Assembly: GCA_020439945.1 (NCBI GenBank)
Contig: JAGRPB010000051.1
Location: 1-33,123, forward strand
Reading direction: 5' to 3'
Source: Verrucomicrobiia bacterium
Lineage (GTDB): Bacteria; Verrucomicrobiota; Verrucomicrobiia; Verrucomicrobiales; DEV007
DNA length: 33,123 nucleotides
Shown: positions 18,431 to 25,190 of the stretch, piece after piece
How the letters are laid out: the number at the start of each line of letters is the position of its first letter
Numbering within the stretch: the first letter of the stretch is position 1
Program-made: the position numbers and the translations under genes
Notes under the pieces: generated by a model
Seen by the model: the letters and a program-made list of their open reading frames with translations, nothing else
What the model was told of the DNA's origin: nothing
Databases searched by the model: none

Positions 18431-19603
18431 TCAGAAATACAGGCGAACACCCGCCAGGTAGGTCCAACCATCCCAGTCCGAGGACTTGGGAGCGTCGAGG
18501 TTGGCGTATTCCACGCCACCCATCAGCTTGAGGTTGTCGCCACAGAGGCGGTAGTTGAGGCCAAGATAAAAGGCGTTGTAGCTGTCGCCACGGGTATTCA
18601 GAGGAGCGGCGGCGCCACGGCGCTCGTAGCGGCTCTGAAGGCGAATACCATCCGCGCTGTCCGACGTGGAGTAGGTGTAGCGAAACACCGCCTGCAGCTG
18701 GTCGGTCAGGTCGTAGGAAGGCATCAGGACCACACCGAACACGTCGCTGTTGTGAGCGTCGTCGGTGCCGGTGCCGTAAATGATGTCGGTGACGAGGCCG
18801 AGGTCGCCCCACTTGCTCTCGGTGTTCCAAGAGAAAATGTTGTCGTGACCCTTCACGCCGTTGTCTTCACCCGCACCTTCGATGTGGAGGAAATCGAAGC
18901 GAGCTTCGGTTGCTTCGGTCAGCTGGTAACCGATGCGAACGCTTTCCGCCAGGTGACCGTCGAAATCGGGCAGAGCCCAGTCGTCGGTTTTCGTGGTGGT
19001 GTAGAGACCGGCTTCGGCCCACAGCTTGTCATTCAGGTGATGTCCGAGAACCACGCCGCCGAGTTTGTCGGGCACGATCTGGTTGACCAGTTGAGAACGC
19101 TCGAAGGTGATGATCTTCTTCGACGAGGTGGACCACTCGCGGGTCACCGGCGCTTTCTGCTTACCCACGATCAGGTAGGTGTCGTCAGTCATTTCCCACT
19201 CGATGGTGAGATCTTCCACGTCTTCAACGAACCGACCGGGCTCGTTGTAGTCACGCTTCAGATTGAACTGACCTTCGAACTTGAAGTTGTCGAGGAACTC
19301 GATCTGGACACCGGCGCGGAAACGGCGGTTTTCCCAGTCGGTTTCCGATCCCTGATTCGAATCGGTGCTGAAGAACTGGCCCTGGTAGCGGCCGATCCAT
19401 TTGATCTTGTTGATCGGGCCCTGATCACTCTCAAAAAGCGTGTTGCTCTTGAAAATGTTGCAGTAGGTCCACGGTTCAGGTTCGGCGACAGGTGCCTTGT
19501 CATCGATGACGACTTTGGCGTCTCCCGCATGAACAGCACCGGCGAGCAAAGCCGCCGCGCCGAATCCGGCAAATGCCGATTTGATTCGATTGTTTTGTGT
19601 CAT
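18431..19603 (-). CDS. Outer-membrane porin, phosphate-selective porin O/P (OprO/OprP) type
   Basis: 390 residues. The signal peptide ends at VHA|GDAK. Alternating amphipathic beta-strands run to a C-terminal Phe (LAGVRLYF), the signal for insertion by the outer-membrane assembly machinery. Family-like stretches are RFRAGVQIEFLDNFKFEGQF, YLIVGKQKAPVTREWSTSSK and LVNQIVPDKLGGVVLG. OprO/OprP-type porins conduct phosphate or polyphosphate, but many homologues in aquatic bacteria are general porins. A Pho-box-like repeat lies 74 bases upstream of the start, and a strong terminator follows. It is a monocistronic unit by layout. Confidence 0.88.
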   Translation of the reverse strand: MTQNNRIKSAFAGFGAAALLAGAVHAGDAKVVIDDKAPVAEPEPWTYCNIFKSNTLFESDQGPINKIKWIGRYQGQFFSTDSNQGSETDWENRRFRAGVQIEFLDNFKFEGQFNLKRDYNEPGRFVEDVEDLTIEWEMTDDTYLIVGKQKAPVTREWSTSSKKIITFERSQLVNQIVPDKLGGVVLGHHLNDKLWAEAGLYTTTKTDDWALPDFDGHLAESVRIGYQLTEATEARFDFLHIEGAGEDNGVKGHDNIFSWNTESKWGDLGLVTDIIYGTGTDDAHNSDVFGVVLMPSYDLTDQLQAVFRYTYSTSDSADGIRLQSRYERRGAAAPLNTRGDSYNAFYLGLNYRLCGDNLKLMGGVEYANLDAPKSSDWDGWTYLAGVRLYF

Positions 19604-19676
19604 GGTTGTTTGAATGGAAGTTGAGTTGGTTCTGAGTCGTTTAAGTTGAAAACCAGTCGCTTACCAATGATTGAAT

Positions 19677-19694
19677 GTGACAAAAGCGTCACAA
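19677..19694 (-). promoter_or_regulatory. Pho-box-like 7-4-7 direct repeat (also a TGTGA-N8-TCACA dyad) upstream of the porin gene
   Basis: On the plus strand GTGACAA-AAGC-GTCACAA: two 7-mers with one mismatch, separated by 4 bases, which is the layout of PhoB boxes (7-4-7, core TGTCA on the gene's strand). The same bases form the dyad TGTGAC-N6-GTCACA, so a CRP/FNR-type or other dimeric regulator is the alternative. The site is 74 bases before the porin ATG within a 283-base divergent region (19604-19886). The rest of that region shows no clear gene or structure, apart from a looser TGTGACAATCGCCATCACG at about 19768. Confidence 0.4.
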
Positions 19695-19886
19695 ATCCAG
19701 GGGGAGCTTCCAGATTACCGCGTCATTCTGGAGAGGTTTCCGACAGCGGCAAGAAAACAAATGTGACAATCGCCATCACGCGATCGCGTTCGGCGAGAAC
19801 CAACCGGGGAACCTCACCGAGAACCCATCCAAAGATTCCATCACGGACTGGCCCACGACGGTCTCCAGTGTAAACTTTCAGGTTTC

Positions 19887-20450
19887 ATGAATCATTCGCT
19901 CCGCCCCCAGAGTTTGATGAGCCGTTTCGTCTTCATCTGGCTCATCCTGCCGATGCTTCCCCTCTTCGGTCAGGAGACTCCGTTGGCCCCTCGCATCGCC
20001 GTCATCGATCTGGCCCGCGCCTTCGAGGCACATCCCGAAACCGCGAAGGCGACCGCCCAACTGACCAGGGATCGCAATGACGCTCGCAAGATATTCAAAG
20101 AAAAGTCCGAGGCCCTGAAAAAATGCCTCCAGGAACATCAGGAATTCATCCGCGCCGAAAAGAAATCCGAAGCGGCCGACAAACTCAAGGAGGCCAACGA
20201 ATTGGAGAAGGCCATCGCGATGCTCCGCACCACCCAGCAGCACGATCTCGAGGAAAAATTCAAACGGGAGAAAAATCGGCTCCTCGACGCCATTCGGTCC
20301 GCCGTCCGTGAATTCAATGCCGACGGCAAGTATACCCTCGTTCTCGATAAATCCGCCGAATCGGCCTTCGGCGTTCCCGCGGTGATCGATGCTTCCGGCG
20401 CGGACGACATCACCGACGAGATCATCGCGAAGCTGAAGTCTGAAAACTGA
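19887..20450 (+). CDS. OmpH/Skp-family periplasmic chaperone-like protein
   Basis: 187 residues. An N-terminal hydrophobic signal (FVFIWLILPMLPLFG) precedes the typical OmpH opening APRIAVIDLARAFEAHPETA. A long charged coiled coil follows, about residues 55-150, rich in Lys and Glu. The end returns to beta structure (GKYTLVLDKSAESAFGVPAV) and a short helix, as in Skp. A second ATG at 19917 would also give a signal peptide. In proteobacteria Skp escorts unfolded outer-membrane proteins. Here the gene is not next to bamA but precedes a peptidoglycan exo-muramidase gene, in the same reading frame. Confidence 0.88.
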   Translation: MNHSLRPQSLMSRFVFIWLILPMLPLFGQETPLAPRIAVIDLARAFEAHPETAKATAQLTRDRNDARKIFKEKSEALKKCLQEHQEFIRAEKKSEAADKLKEANELEKAIAMLRTTQQHDLEEKFKREKNRLLDAIRSAVREFNADGKYTLVLDKSAESAFGVPAVIDASGADDITDEIIAKLKSEN

Positions 20451-20546
20451 ACTCTGAAAACTTTTCCTCCAGTCACCCTGCCCGTTGACCGGCTGCCGGA
20501 ACTCTGGCCCGCCCCCCTGCGATCGCCCGGACTCCGGCTCGGCGCC

Positions 20547-21563
20547 TTGCTGCATTCGGCCTCGGTCAATGCGCGACTCGAACCGACGCTCTCGATCCTC
20601 GAATCGATGAGTGCCAACGGGTTTTTCCGATTGGCCGCTCTCTTCGGCCCTCAACACGGATTCGAGAGCACCACCCAGGACAACATGATCGAGTGGGACG
20701 GGTTCACCCACCCGCGTCTCGGCATTCCCGTTTTCAGTCTCTACGGAGAATACCGAAAGCCGATCCCCGGGATGCTGGAGAAAATCGACGCCCTCTTCAT
20801 CGATCTCGTCGACGTCGGTGCCCGCTACTACACGTTCATCTGGTCGCTGTTTCTCTGCCTTGAGGCCTGTGAAACCGCCGGCATTCCCGTGATCGTCGCC
20901 GACCGCCCCAATCCCATCAATGGTCTCACCACGGAAGGCCCGCCCCAGCGACCGGATCACCTCAGCTTCGTCGGCCTGCATCCCCTCCCCAACCGACACG
21001 GCAAAACCATCGGCGAACTCGCTCGCCAGTTTCAGCAGGAAAAATTTCCCACCGTCGAACTTCATGTGCTGCCCATGGAGGGTTGGGATCGCGCCATGTT
21101 TCACAACGAAACCGGACTTCCGTGGGTGATGCCCTCGCCCAACATGCCGACGCTCGATACCGCCATCGTCTATCCCGGCATGTGCCTGCTCGAGGGCACC
21201 AATCTCTCCGAGGCCCGCGGCACCACCCGCCCCTTCGAACTGTTCGGCGCGCCCTGGATCGATGGCCACGAATTCACCCGGAAACTGAACGCTCTCAATC
21301 TTCCCGGAGTGTTTTTCCGCGAAGCCGCCTTCGAGCCGACCTTCCAGAAACACGCCGGCGACATCTGCCGCGGCGCCCAGATCCATGTCACCCATCGTGA
21401 AACCTTTCTTCCTTGGCGCACCGGGATGGAAATCATTCGACTCGCCCGACGCGACTACCCGGCAGACTTCGACTGGAAACCACTTCCCTACGAATACGAA
21501 CCCGAAAAACTCCCCATTGAAATCCTCTGCGGCGGCCCGGTCTCGGAATTCTTTCCCGATTAA
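20547..21563 (+). CDS. namZ: NamZ-type exo-beta-N-acetylmuramidase (DUF1343 family)
   Basis: 338 residues from the TTG at 20547. Family landmarks are AALFGPQHGFESTTQDNMIE, ALFIDLVDVGARYYTFIWSL, VIVADRPNPINGL, PSPNMPTLDTAIVYPGMCLL and EGTNLSEARGTTRPFELFGA. The PEHGF-like Glu/His region is partly changed (FGPQHGF). NamZ releases N-acetylmuramic acid from peptidoglycan fragments and is usually exported or periplasmic; here no signal peptide is visible. Family-like sequence continues upstream of 20547 (VDRLPELWPAPLRSPGLRLG), and the frame is open back to the stop of the ompH-like gene, but without ATG, GTG or TTG. The true start may therefore be a rare codon such as CTG at 20478. Neighbours suggest a peptidoglycan recycling role. 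Confidence 0.85.
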   Translation: MLHSASVNARLEPTLSILESMSANGFFRLAALFGPQHGFESTTQDNMIEWDGFTHPRLGIPVFSLYGEYRKPIPGMLEKIDALFIDLVDVGARYYTFIWSLFLCLEACETAGIPVIVADRPNPINGLTTEGPPQRPDHLSFVGLHPLPNRHGKTIGELARQFQQEKFPTVELHVLPMEGWDRAMFHNETGLPWVMPSPNMPTLDTAIVYPGMCLLEGTNLSEARGTTRPFELFGAPWIDGHEFTRKLNALNLPGVFFREAAFEPTFQKHAGDICRGAQIHVTHRETFLPWRTGMEIIRLARRDYPADFDWKPLPYEYEPEKLPIEILCGGPVSEFFPD

Positions 21564-21579
21564 CCACTGACCAAGTAAA

Positions 21580-21641
21580 GTAGAACGGGTCTCCCGGCCC
21601 GTTCCCCAACTTGAGCGGGCCGGGAGGGAGACCCACTCTAC
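21580..21641. repeat. Imperfect GC-rich intergenic hairpin
   Basis: The left arm, 21580-21601, opens GTAGAACGGGTCTCC and ends CGGCCCG. The right arm, 21616-21641, is its reverse complement with a 4-base bulge and a 2-base mismatch. It lies between the NamZ-type and 3D-domain genes. It may act as a transcript end or mRNA-stabilising structure, or be a palindromic repeat copy. There is no U-tract directly after it. Confidence 0.6.
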
Positions 21642-21660
21642 GAAATTCTCGATCAAAAGC

Positions 21661-22449
21661 ATGTTCTTCCCCCGCCAGACCATTCAACCCTGTTGGGTCC
21701 GACACCTGACCCTGTTAAGTCTCGCGTTGTTCGTATCGCTTCTCTCCGCGCACGCCGCCCAACCTGAAGTGACCTGGCGGGAAATCCTCGCCATCGAAAA
21801 AACGCCCGTCGGCCTCCTCGCCTCAACCGACGATTTTTGCGAAATCGCCCCGCCGCGAGCCGCCGCCGTCGAGGGCATTCGTTCCTACTCCGAAGCCTTG
21901 GCCGACATTTACGAGACTTTCGACGAACCGCCCGAAACGCACTATTTTTTCTGCACCGTCTACTACACGCCCCGCGAATCCGGTTTCACCAAGGAACGCG
22001 GTTTCAACATGGCGCCGACCAAACCGCGCGGCCTCGGCCGATCCTTTCCCGCCGATTTCGTGAAGGCTACCGGCGTTGAAGGATTCGGCGTCATGGAAGA
22101 CCCGAGCGGTTCGAGCGAATACCTGAAATACGACGGAAGCTGGGGCTATCGCACCCGCATTCTCGGCAATCGGAATAACACGCTCCAGGATCGCGAATCT
22201 CTCGCCGTCCATCGTCGAAACTCGCTATTCCATCCCGGCGTTCGCGTCTGGATTCTCGATCCCGCGCTCTACAATACCTTCGGTGCCCTGCGCTATCAGA
22301 CCGCCGACACCGGCGGCGGACTTTTCAAAAGCCAGATCGATCTTTACTGGGGCGAAGACGATCCCCTCGGCCCCGGAGCCGATATCTGGCGCCCCGCCAC
22401 CTGCGATGTCGCTGTCAGGTGGATCGTGCCCGTTTTGATCTGGCGATAA
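21661..22449 (+). CDS. Secreted 3D-domain protein (MltA-like double-psi barrel)
   Basis: 262 residues. A signal peptide (HLTLLSLALFVSLLSAHAAQ) follows an unusual 13-residue start encoded partly by a repeat element. The C-terminal region NSLFHPGVRVWILDP and YQTADTGGGLFKSQIDLYWG matches the 3D domain (three conserved Asp) shared by MltA lytic transglycosylases and stationary-phase Rpf-like proteins. The first and second Asp are visible in ADTGGG and QIDLYWG. An upstream strand FFCTVYYTPRESGFTKERGF resembles the 'YTP' opening of such domains. It is therefore probably a periplasmic cell-wall enzyme or binding protein, consistent with the adjacent exo-muramidase gene. Activity is not proven by motif alone. 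Confidence 0.72.
   Translation: MFFPRQTIQPCWVRHLTLLSLALFVSLLSAHAAQPEVTWREILAIEKTPVGLLASTDDFCEIAPPRAAAVEGIRSYSEALADIYETFDEPPETHYFFCTVYYTPRESGFTKERGFNMAPTKPRGLGRSFPADFVKATGVEGFGVMEDPSGSSEYLKYDGSWGYRTRILGNRNNTLQDRESLAVHRRNSLFHPGVRVWILDPALYNTFGALRYQTADTGGGLFKSQIDLYWGEDDPLGPGADIWRPATCDVAVRWIVPVLIWR
21689..21716. repeat. Copy of a degenerate ~28-nt interspersed repeat inside a coding region
   Basis: Starts CCTGTTGGGTCCGAC and ends TGACCCTGTT. It is the reverse complement of 3307-3334 with three mismatches in 28. It encodes part of the signal peptide of the 3D-domain protein (PCWVRHLTL) and includes a rare TTA codon just after. The 15-mer CAACCCTGTTGGGTC at 21685-21699 recurs on the other strand at 26848-26862. 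Confidence 0.5.
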
Positions 22450-22453
22450 AAAT

Positions 22454-22547
22454 TGGACGGCGGACCTCCGTGTCCGCCCAATTCAAATCGTCAGCAAAGA
22501 AACCGTCGCTTCTGAAAATTTGGGCGGACACGGAGGTCCGCCGTCCA
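22454..22547. repeat. Perfect 28-bp inverted repeat with 38-nt spacer
   Basis: Left arm 22454-22481 begins TGGACGGCGGACCTCCG and ends TGTCCGCCCAA. Right arm 22520-22547 is its exact reverse complement. The spacer 22482-22519 is AT-richer and unique. The arms are GC-rich, with a small internal palindrome (CGGACCTCCG). The element occupies nearly the whole gap between two convergent genes: the 3D-domain gene stop at 22449 and the GNAT stop at 22557. It could terminate transcription from both sides, or be a mobile palindromic element. No transposase or target-site duplication is visible. Confidence 0.85.
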
Positions 22548-22556
22548 GGGGTGAAG

Positions 22557-23075
22557 TCACTGCGGGATCATCCCCTCGTAAGGCCCGGGCGAAGAATCCG
22601 GAATGGGAATCGCGCCGATGACTTGCTCGTAGAACTCGGTGGGACCAGCACCGCCGATGACGGCGTAGGCGAAGCCGTCGTCTTTCATCGCGTGAAGCGA
22701 TCGAATCAACAAGGCGGTGCCGATGCCGCGCCCGCTCCAATTCTCAAAAACTCCGGTCGGGCCGAAGAAACCTTTGAAAGTCGCATTGTAGCAGGCGAAA
22801 CCGATGATCTCGCCGCCGCCATTCACGGCGACAAAGCAGGAAATGGGATGACCGGCAAAGGCCATGGCCACCTCGCTGCCCCAACGATCGCCGTATTGCT
22901 GGGCGACCCAGTTCACCACGGCATAGCGTTCCGGCGCGAGCGGTCGACGAATGGTGATTCCAGATTCCGCCGCGCGGGCAATCGCGGGCGCCAGTTCGGG
23001 AAGGGCGTAGAGCTTGACCAGGAGATCACTCATATCCCGCCAGTTTCCGCCTTTCCGGTTGAAAAGGCCAGCCAC
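22557..23075 (-). CDS. GNAT-family N-acetyltransferase, last gene of the RiPP operon
   Basis: 172 residues from GTG 23075, favoured because GAGG lies 8 bases before it and the gap to the upstream stop is only 17 bases; ATG 23033 is the alternative. The GNAT fold is shown by the strand GGGEIIGFACYNATFKGFFG, the acetyl-CoA loop NWSGRGIGTALLIRSLHAMK (R/Q-x-x-G-x-G/A pattern) and GFAYAVIGGAGPTEFYEQVI. It is cytoplasmic. As the final gene of the peptide-modification operon it may acetylate the peptide or its free N-terminus. A self-immunity role, or an unrelated substrate, is equally compatible with the sequence. Confidence 0.82.
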   Translation of the reverse strand: MAGLFNRKGGNWRDMSDLLVKLYALPELAPAIARAAESGITIRRPLAPERYAVVNWVAQQYGDRWGSEVAMAFAGHPISCFVAVNGGGEIIGFACYNATFKGFFGPTGVFENWSGRGIGTALLIRSLHAMKDDGFAYAVIGGAGPTEFYEQVIGAIPIPDSSPGPYEGMIPQ

Positions 23076-23092
23076 GAATCACGCCTCGGAAC

Positions 23093-23857
23093 TTAGAGGC
23101 TCAGGGCGGCAAGTTGTTGTCGAAGACGACCCGACAATTCGTCGATTCGTCCCTGCCCCAGTCGCGCCGCGATGGCGGTCACATGGGGACACGCGAAACT
23201 GGAACCGGTGAAATGACTGAATTCCCCATTTGGCCACGGGGCGCGGACATACACCCCGGATGCCTCCACCTGGATGGGATGGTCGTCCCGATAGCGAAAA
23301 GCCAGCGGCGAATCAAACGTCGCCGCATCCACGCCAATGACGTTGGGTAGTTCGGCGGGAAAACTCGACTTGCCCGGCGCGTTGCTAGCGGCAGCGATGA
23401 TGACAATTCCCCGCTCTGCCGCAAGGTTGGCAAGATGGGTCAGTTCTTCGCGAAATCCACTGGTGCCAAGACTGACGTTGATGATGTCCCAGCCTCGCTC
23501 GATCGCGAACCCGAGGCCCGTGATCAATTTCTCGCCGCGTTCACGAGCCGATCGGCCGAAAATCCGAACGCTGTGAAGTTCCGCGTCCGGAGCCAGGCTT
23601 TTCACGATCCAGGCACAGGCGGTCCCATGCCCAAGCGAGTCGCTACCACGCAACGAAGTCATGATCCTACCCGAGTCGGAGACACTGCAATGACTGCGGA
23701 CGACTCCTTTCAGTGACAACTCATGATCCGCCACGCCCGTGTCGAGAATCCCGATGCGCACGCCGCGACCGGTTGCCTCGCGCAGCTTGCGACGCCAACG
23801 TGCTTCGCGCGTGGTGGGCATAGCGGTTAGTCCAAGCATTGGCGTCAGGCGGGTCAT
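23093..23857 (-). CDS. Compact cytoplasmic subtilisin-like (S8) protease, RiPP-operon member
   Basis: 254 residues with the full S8 machinery: Asp39 (RIGILDTGVADHE), His77 (SLGHGTACAW), the oxyanion Asn159 (IIAAASNAPGKSSFP) and Ser220 (FTGSSFACPHVTAIAA). There is no signal peptide, no propeptide of usual size and no C-terminal extension, so it should act in the cytoplasm. Its ATG is 2 bases after the MNIO stop, a tight coupling. Subtilases remove leader peptides in several RiPP pathways (for example PatA-type and lanthipeptide LanP proteins). Leader removal of the Cys-Trp peptide is the natural inference here. The short length suggests a dedicated rather than general protease. Confidence 0.88.
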   Translation of the reverse strand: MTRLTPMLGLTAMPTTREARWRRKLREATGRGVRIGILDTGVADHELSLKGVVRSHCSVSDSGRIMTSLRGSDSLGHGTACAWIVKSLAPDAELHSVRIFGRSARERGEKLITGLGFAIERGWDIINVSLGTSGFREELTHLANLAAERGIVIIAAASNAPGKSSFPAELPNVIGVDAATFDSPLAFRYRDDHPIQVEASGVYVRAPWPNGEFSHFTGSSFACPHVTAIAARLGQGRIDELSGRLRQQLAALSL

Positions 23858-23859
23858 GG

Positions 23860-25074
23860 CTACGACGACAGTTCTTCCGAAGAAAGCAGGTCAGCCCACG
23901 CGGCCCACTCGCCCTGCTCGTATTCTTCCTGGATTTGGGCGTCTTCGACCTCGATCGCTTTCCAACTGTTGGCCAGCCGGTCCATCGAGGCGGGGTCGCA
24001 GTCGATGAGCCGTTGCAGCCAGGTCTTGTCGAACAGACCGACCATGGCTCCGGCATCGGCGGGATTGCGCGCCCAGGCCTCACGGAAACCGGCCTCGGTG
24101 ATTCGCGCCATCATCGCGCGCTGAAAGGCGCGCAGTTGGCTGAACTCGGGAGCTTCCGGATCGGGAAGGTTTTCGTCAATGGACTTCGAAGCGAACCGAG
24201 CCGAAGCCGGTGCCTCGTTTTCGTCCCGATAATTCCAGAAAATCTCCCGAGCTCGATCGATGTCGTCCATCACCCGGTCAAAGGGATGAAACTTGCTGTC
24301 ACGCTCGAGTATGACGATCTCGCAGTTCGTCCGTCGGATCACTTCCTCATACAGTTCCCACACCGGCTCCATCACCGGTTCGCTGTGGCTGTCCTCCCAC
24401 TGTCCCTGCCGGGTGAGAAATCCCCCGGCGAGGTGAATCTGGCTCACTCGGTCGAGAGGATAGCGATCAAGGAATTCACCGGCATCATAACCGTGATTCT
24501 GTGAATTATTGAACAGGTTGGTCACGTCCAGCAACATCGTCGCGTCAGTCTCTTCGCAGAGCCATCGGAAGAAGGTTGCCTCGTCGAGCGGACAATGCGG
24601 CACCGGAAAGAAGTAGGTGACATTTTCCAACGCGAAGGGCCGACCGATCGCCGCCTTCACCGCTTCATATTTCCGCGCCAGCCACGAGATCGATTCCTCG
24701 GCGAACGGCATTTCGAGAAAGAGGGTCAGATCGCTACCGTCAACGCTGTGAAACGCGCAATGTTCACTGAAAATCTGGAGCCCGGAATCGGCGAGAAAAC
24801 GATTGGTGGCATCGAGATACCACTTCGCCGGACGCGCCACCGTGCCGATCGAGAGGCTGATGCCATGGGCCACTCCGGGAAATGTCGCCAAGGCTTCCCG
24901 CAGCAGGCTCATCTCGTTGTCCGAACCCAAGCGACGCTCGCGGACGATATAGTCCTCCGTCGAGATCTCGAGCAAATCGATCCGATCGCAATGCGACATG
25001 ATCTCTTCATGAATGTTGAAGCGATAGGCAATGCCTGCGCCTCTCGGACGACCGTGATGACTGGGTGTTTCCAT
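23860..25074 (-). CDS. DUF692 multinuclear non-haem iron oxygenase (MNIO) with C-terminal extension, RiPP modification enzyme
   Basis: 404 residues. The TIM-barrel metal ligands of the MbnB/TglH family are visible: His70 (VAHGISLSIG), Glu104 with His105 (FSEHCAF), Glu150-Asn151 (LENVTYFFP), Asp183, Asn186 and His194 (LLDVTNLFNNSQNHGYD), His214 (QIHLAGG), Asp228 and His230 (EDSHSEP) and Glu257 (ILERD). Known members oxidise Cys, and sometimes Asp or Asn, of RiPP precursors, often with a separate recognition partner. This protein has about 105 extra C-terminal residues (300-404), helical, rich in Trp, Glu and Ala, ending AAWADLLSSEELSS; they could replace that partner. It lies 111 bases after the precursor gene and directly before the protease gene. 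Confidence 0.92.
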   Translation of the reverse strand: METPSHHGRPRGAGIAYRFNIHEEIMSHCDRIDLLEISTEDYIVRERRLGSDNEMSLLREALATFPGVAHGISLSIGTVARPAKWYLDATNRFLADSGLQIFSEHCAFHSVDGSDLTLFLEMPFAEESISWLARKYEAVKAAIGRPFALENVTYFFPVPHCPLDEATFFRWLCEETDATMLLDVTNLFNNSQNHGYDAGEFLDRYPLDRVSQIHLAGGFLTRQGQWEDSHSEPVMEPVWELYEEVIRRTNCEIVILERDSKFHPFDRVMDDIDRAREIFWNYRDENEAPASARFASKSIDENLPDPEAPEFSQLRAFQRAMMARITEAGFREAWARNPADAGAMVGLFDKTWLQRLIDCDPASMDRLANSWKAIEVEDAQIQEEYEQGEWAAWADLLSSEELSS

Positions 25075-25116
25075 GCTGGGGCGGTAGAAAAAAATGACTT
25101 CGATTTCGACGCCGAT

Positions 25117-25152
25117 GCGCCCGGCGCGCTCGCCATGAGCCGCGCCGGGCGC
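25117..25152 (-). promoter_or_regulatory. Strong GC-rich hairpin between precursor and MNIO genes
   Basis: A 12-bp stem GCGCCCGGCGCG (25117-25128) pairs with 25141-25152. It is extended inside by CTC/GAG around a 5-base loop with one bulged base. On the transcribed (minus) strand a U7 run follows only about 22 bases later (A run 25088-25094), so it looks like an attenuator or mRNA-processing barrier rather than a simple terminator. Its place right after the precursor gene fits the usual excess of precursor over enzyme in RiPP operons. Confidence 0.6.
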
Positions 25153-25170
25153 CCGCGTAGCTGAACATCG

Positions 25171-25190
25171 ACTGATCCGGTCGGATCAGT
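25171..25190 (-). promoter_or_regulatory. Hairpin overlapping the precursor stop codon
   Basis: ACTGATCC (25171-25178) pairs perfectly with GGATCAGT (25183-25190) around a 4-base loop. The precursor's TGA (25186-25188) lies within the stem. It could protect the 3' end of a short precursor mRNA or influence termination. The stem is short but exact. Confidence 0.5.

Noticed and set aside
19878..21683. A 601-codon minus-strand frame opposite the OmpH-like and NamZ-type genes
   Set aside because: Same codon-aligned antisense effect; the sense strand encodes two clear families.
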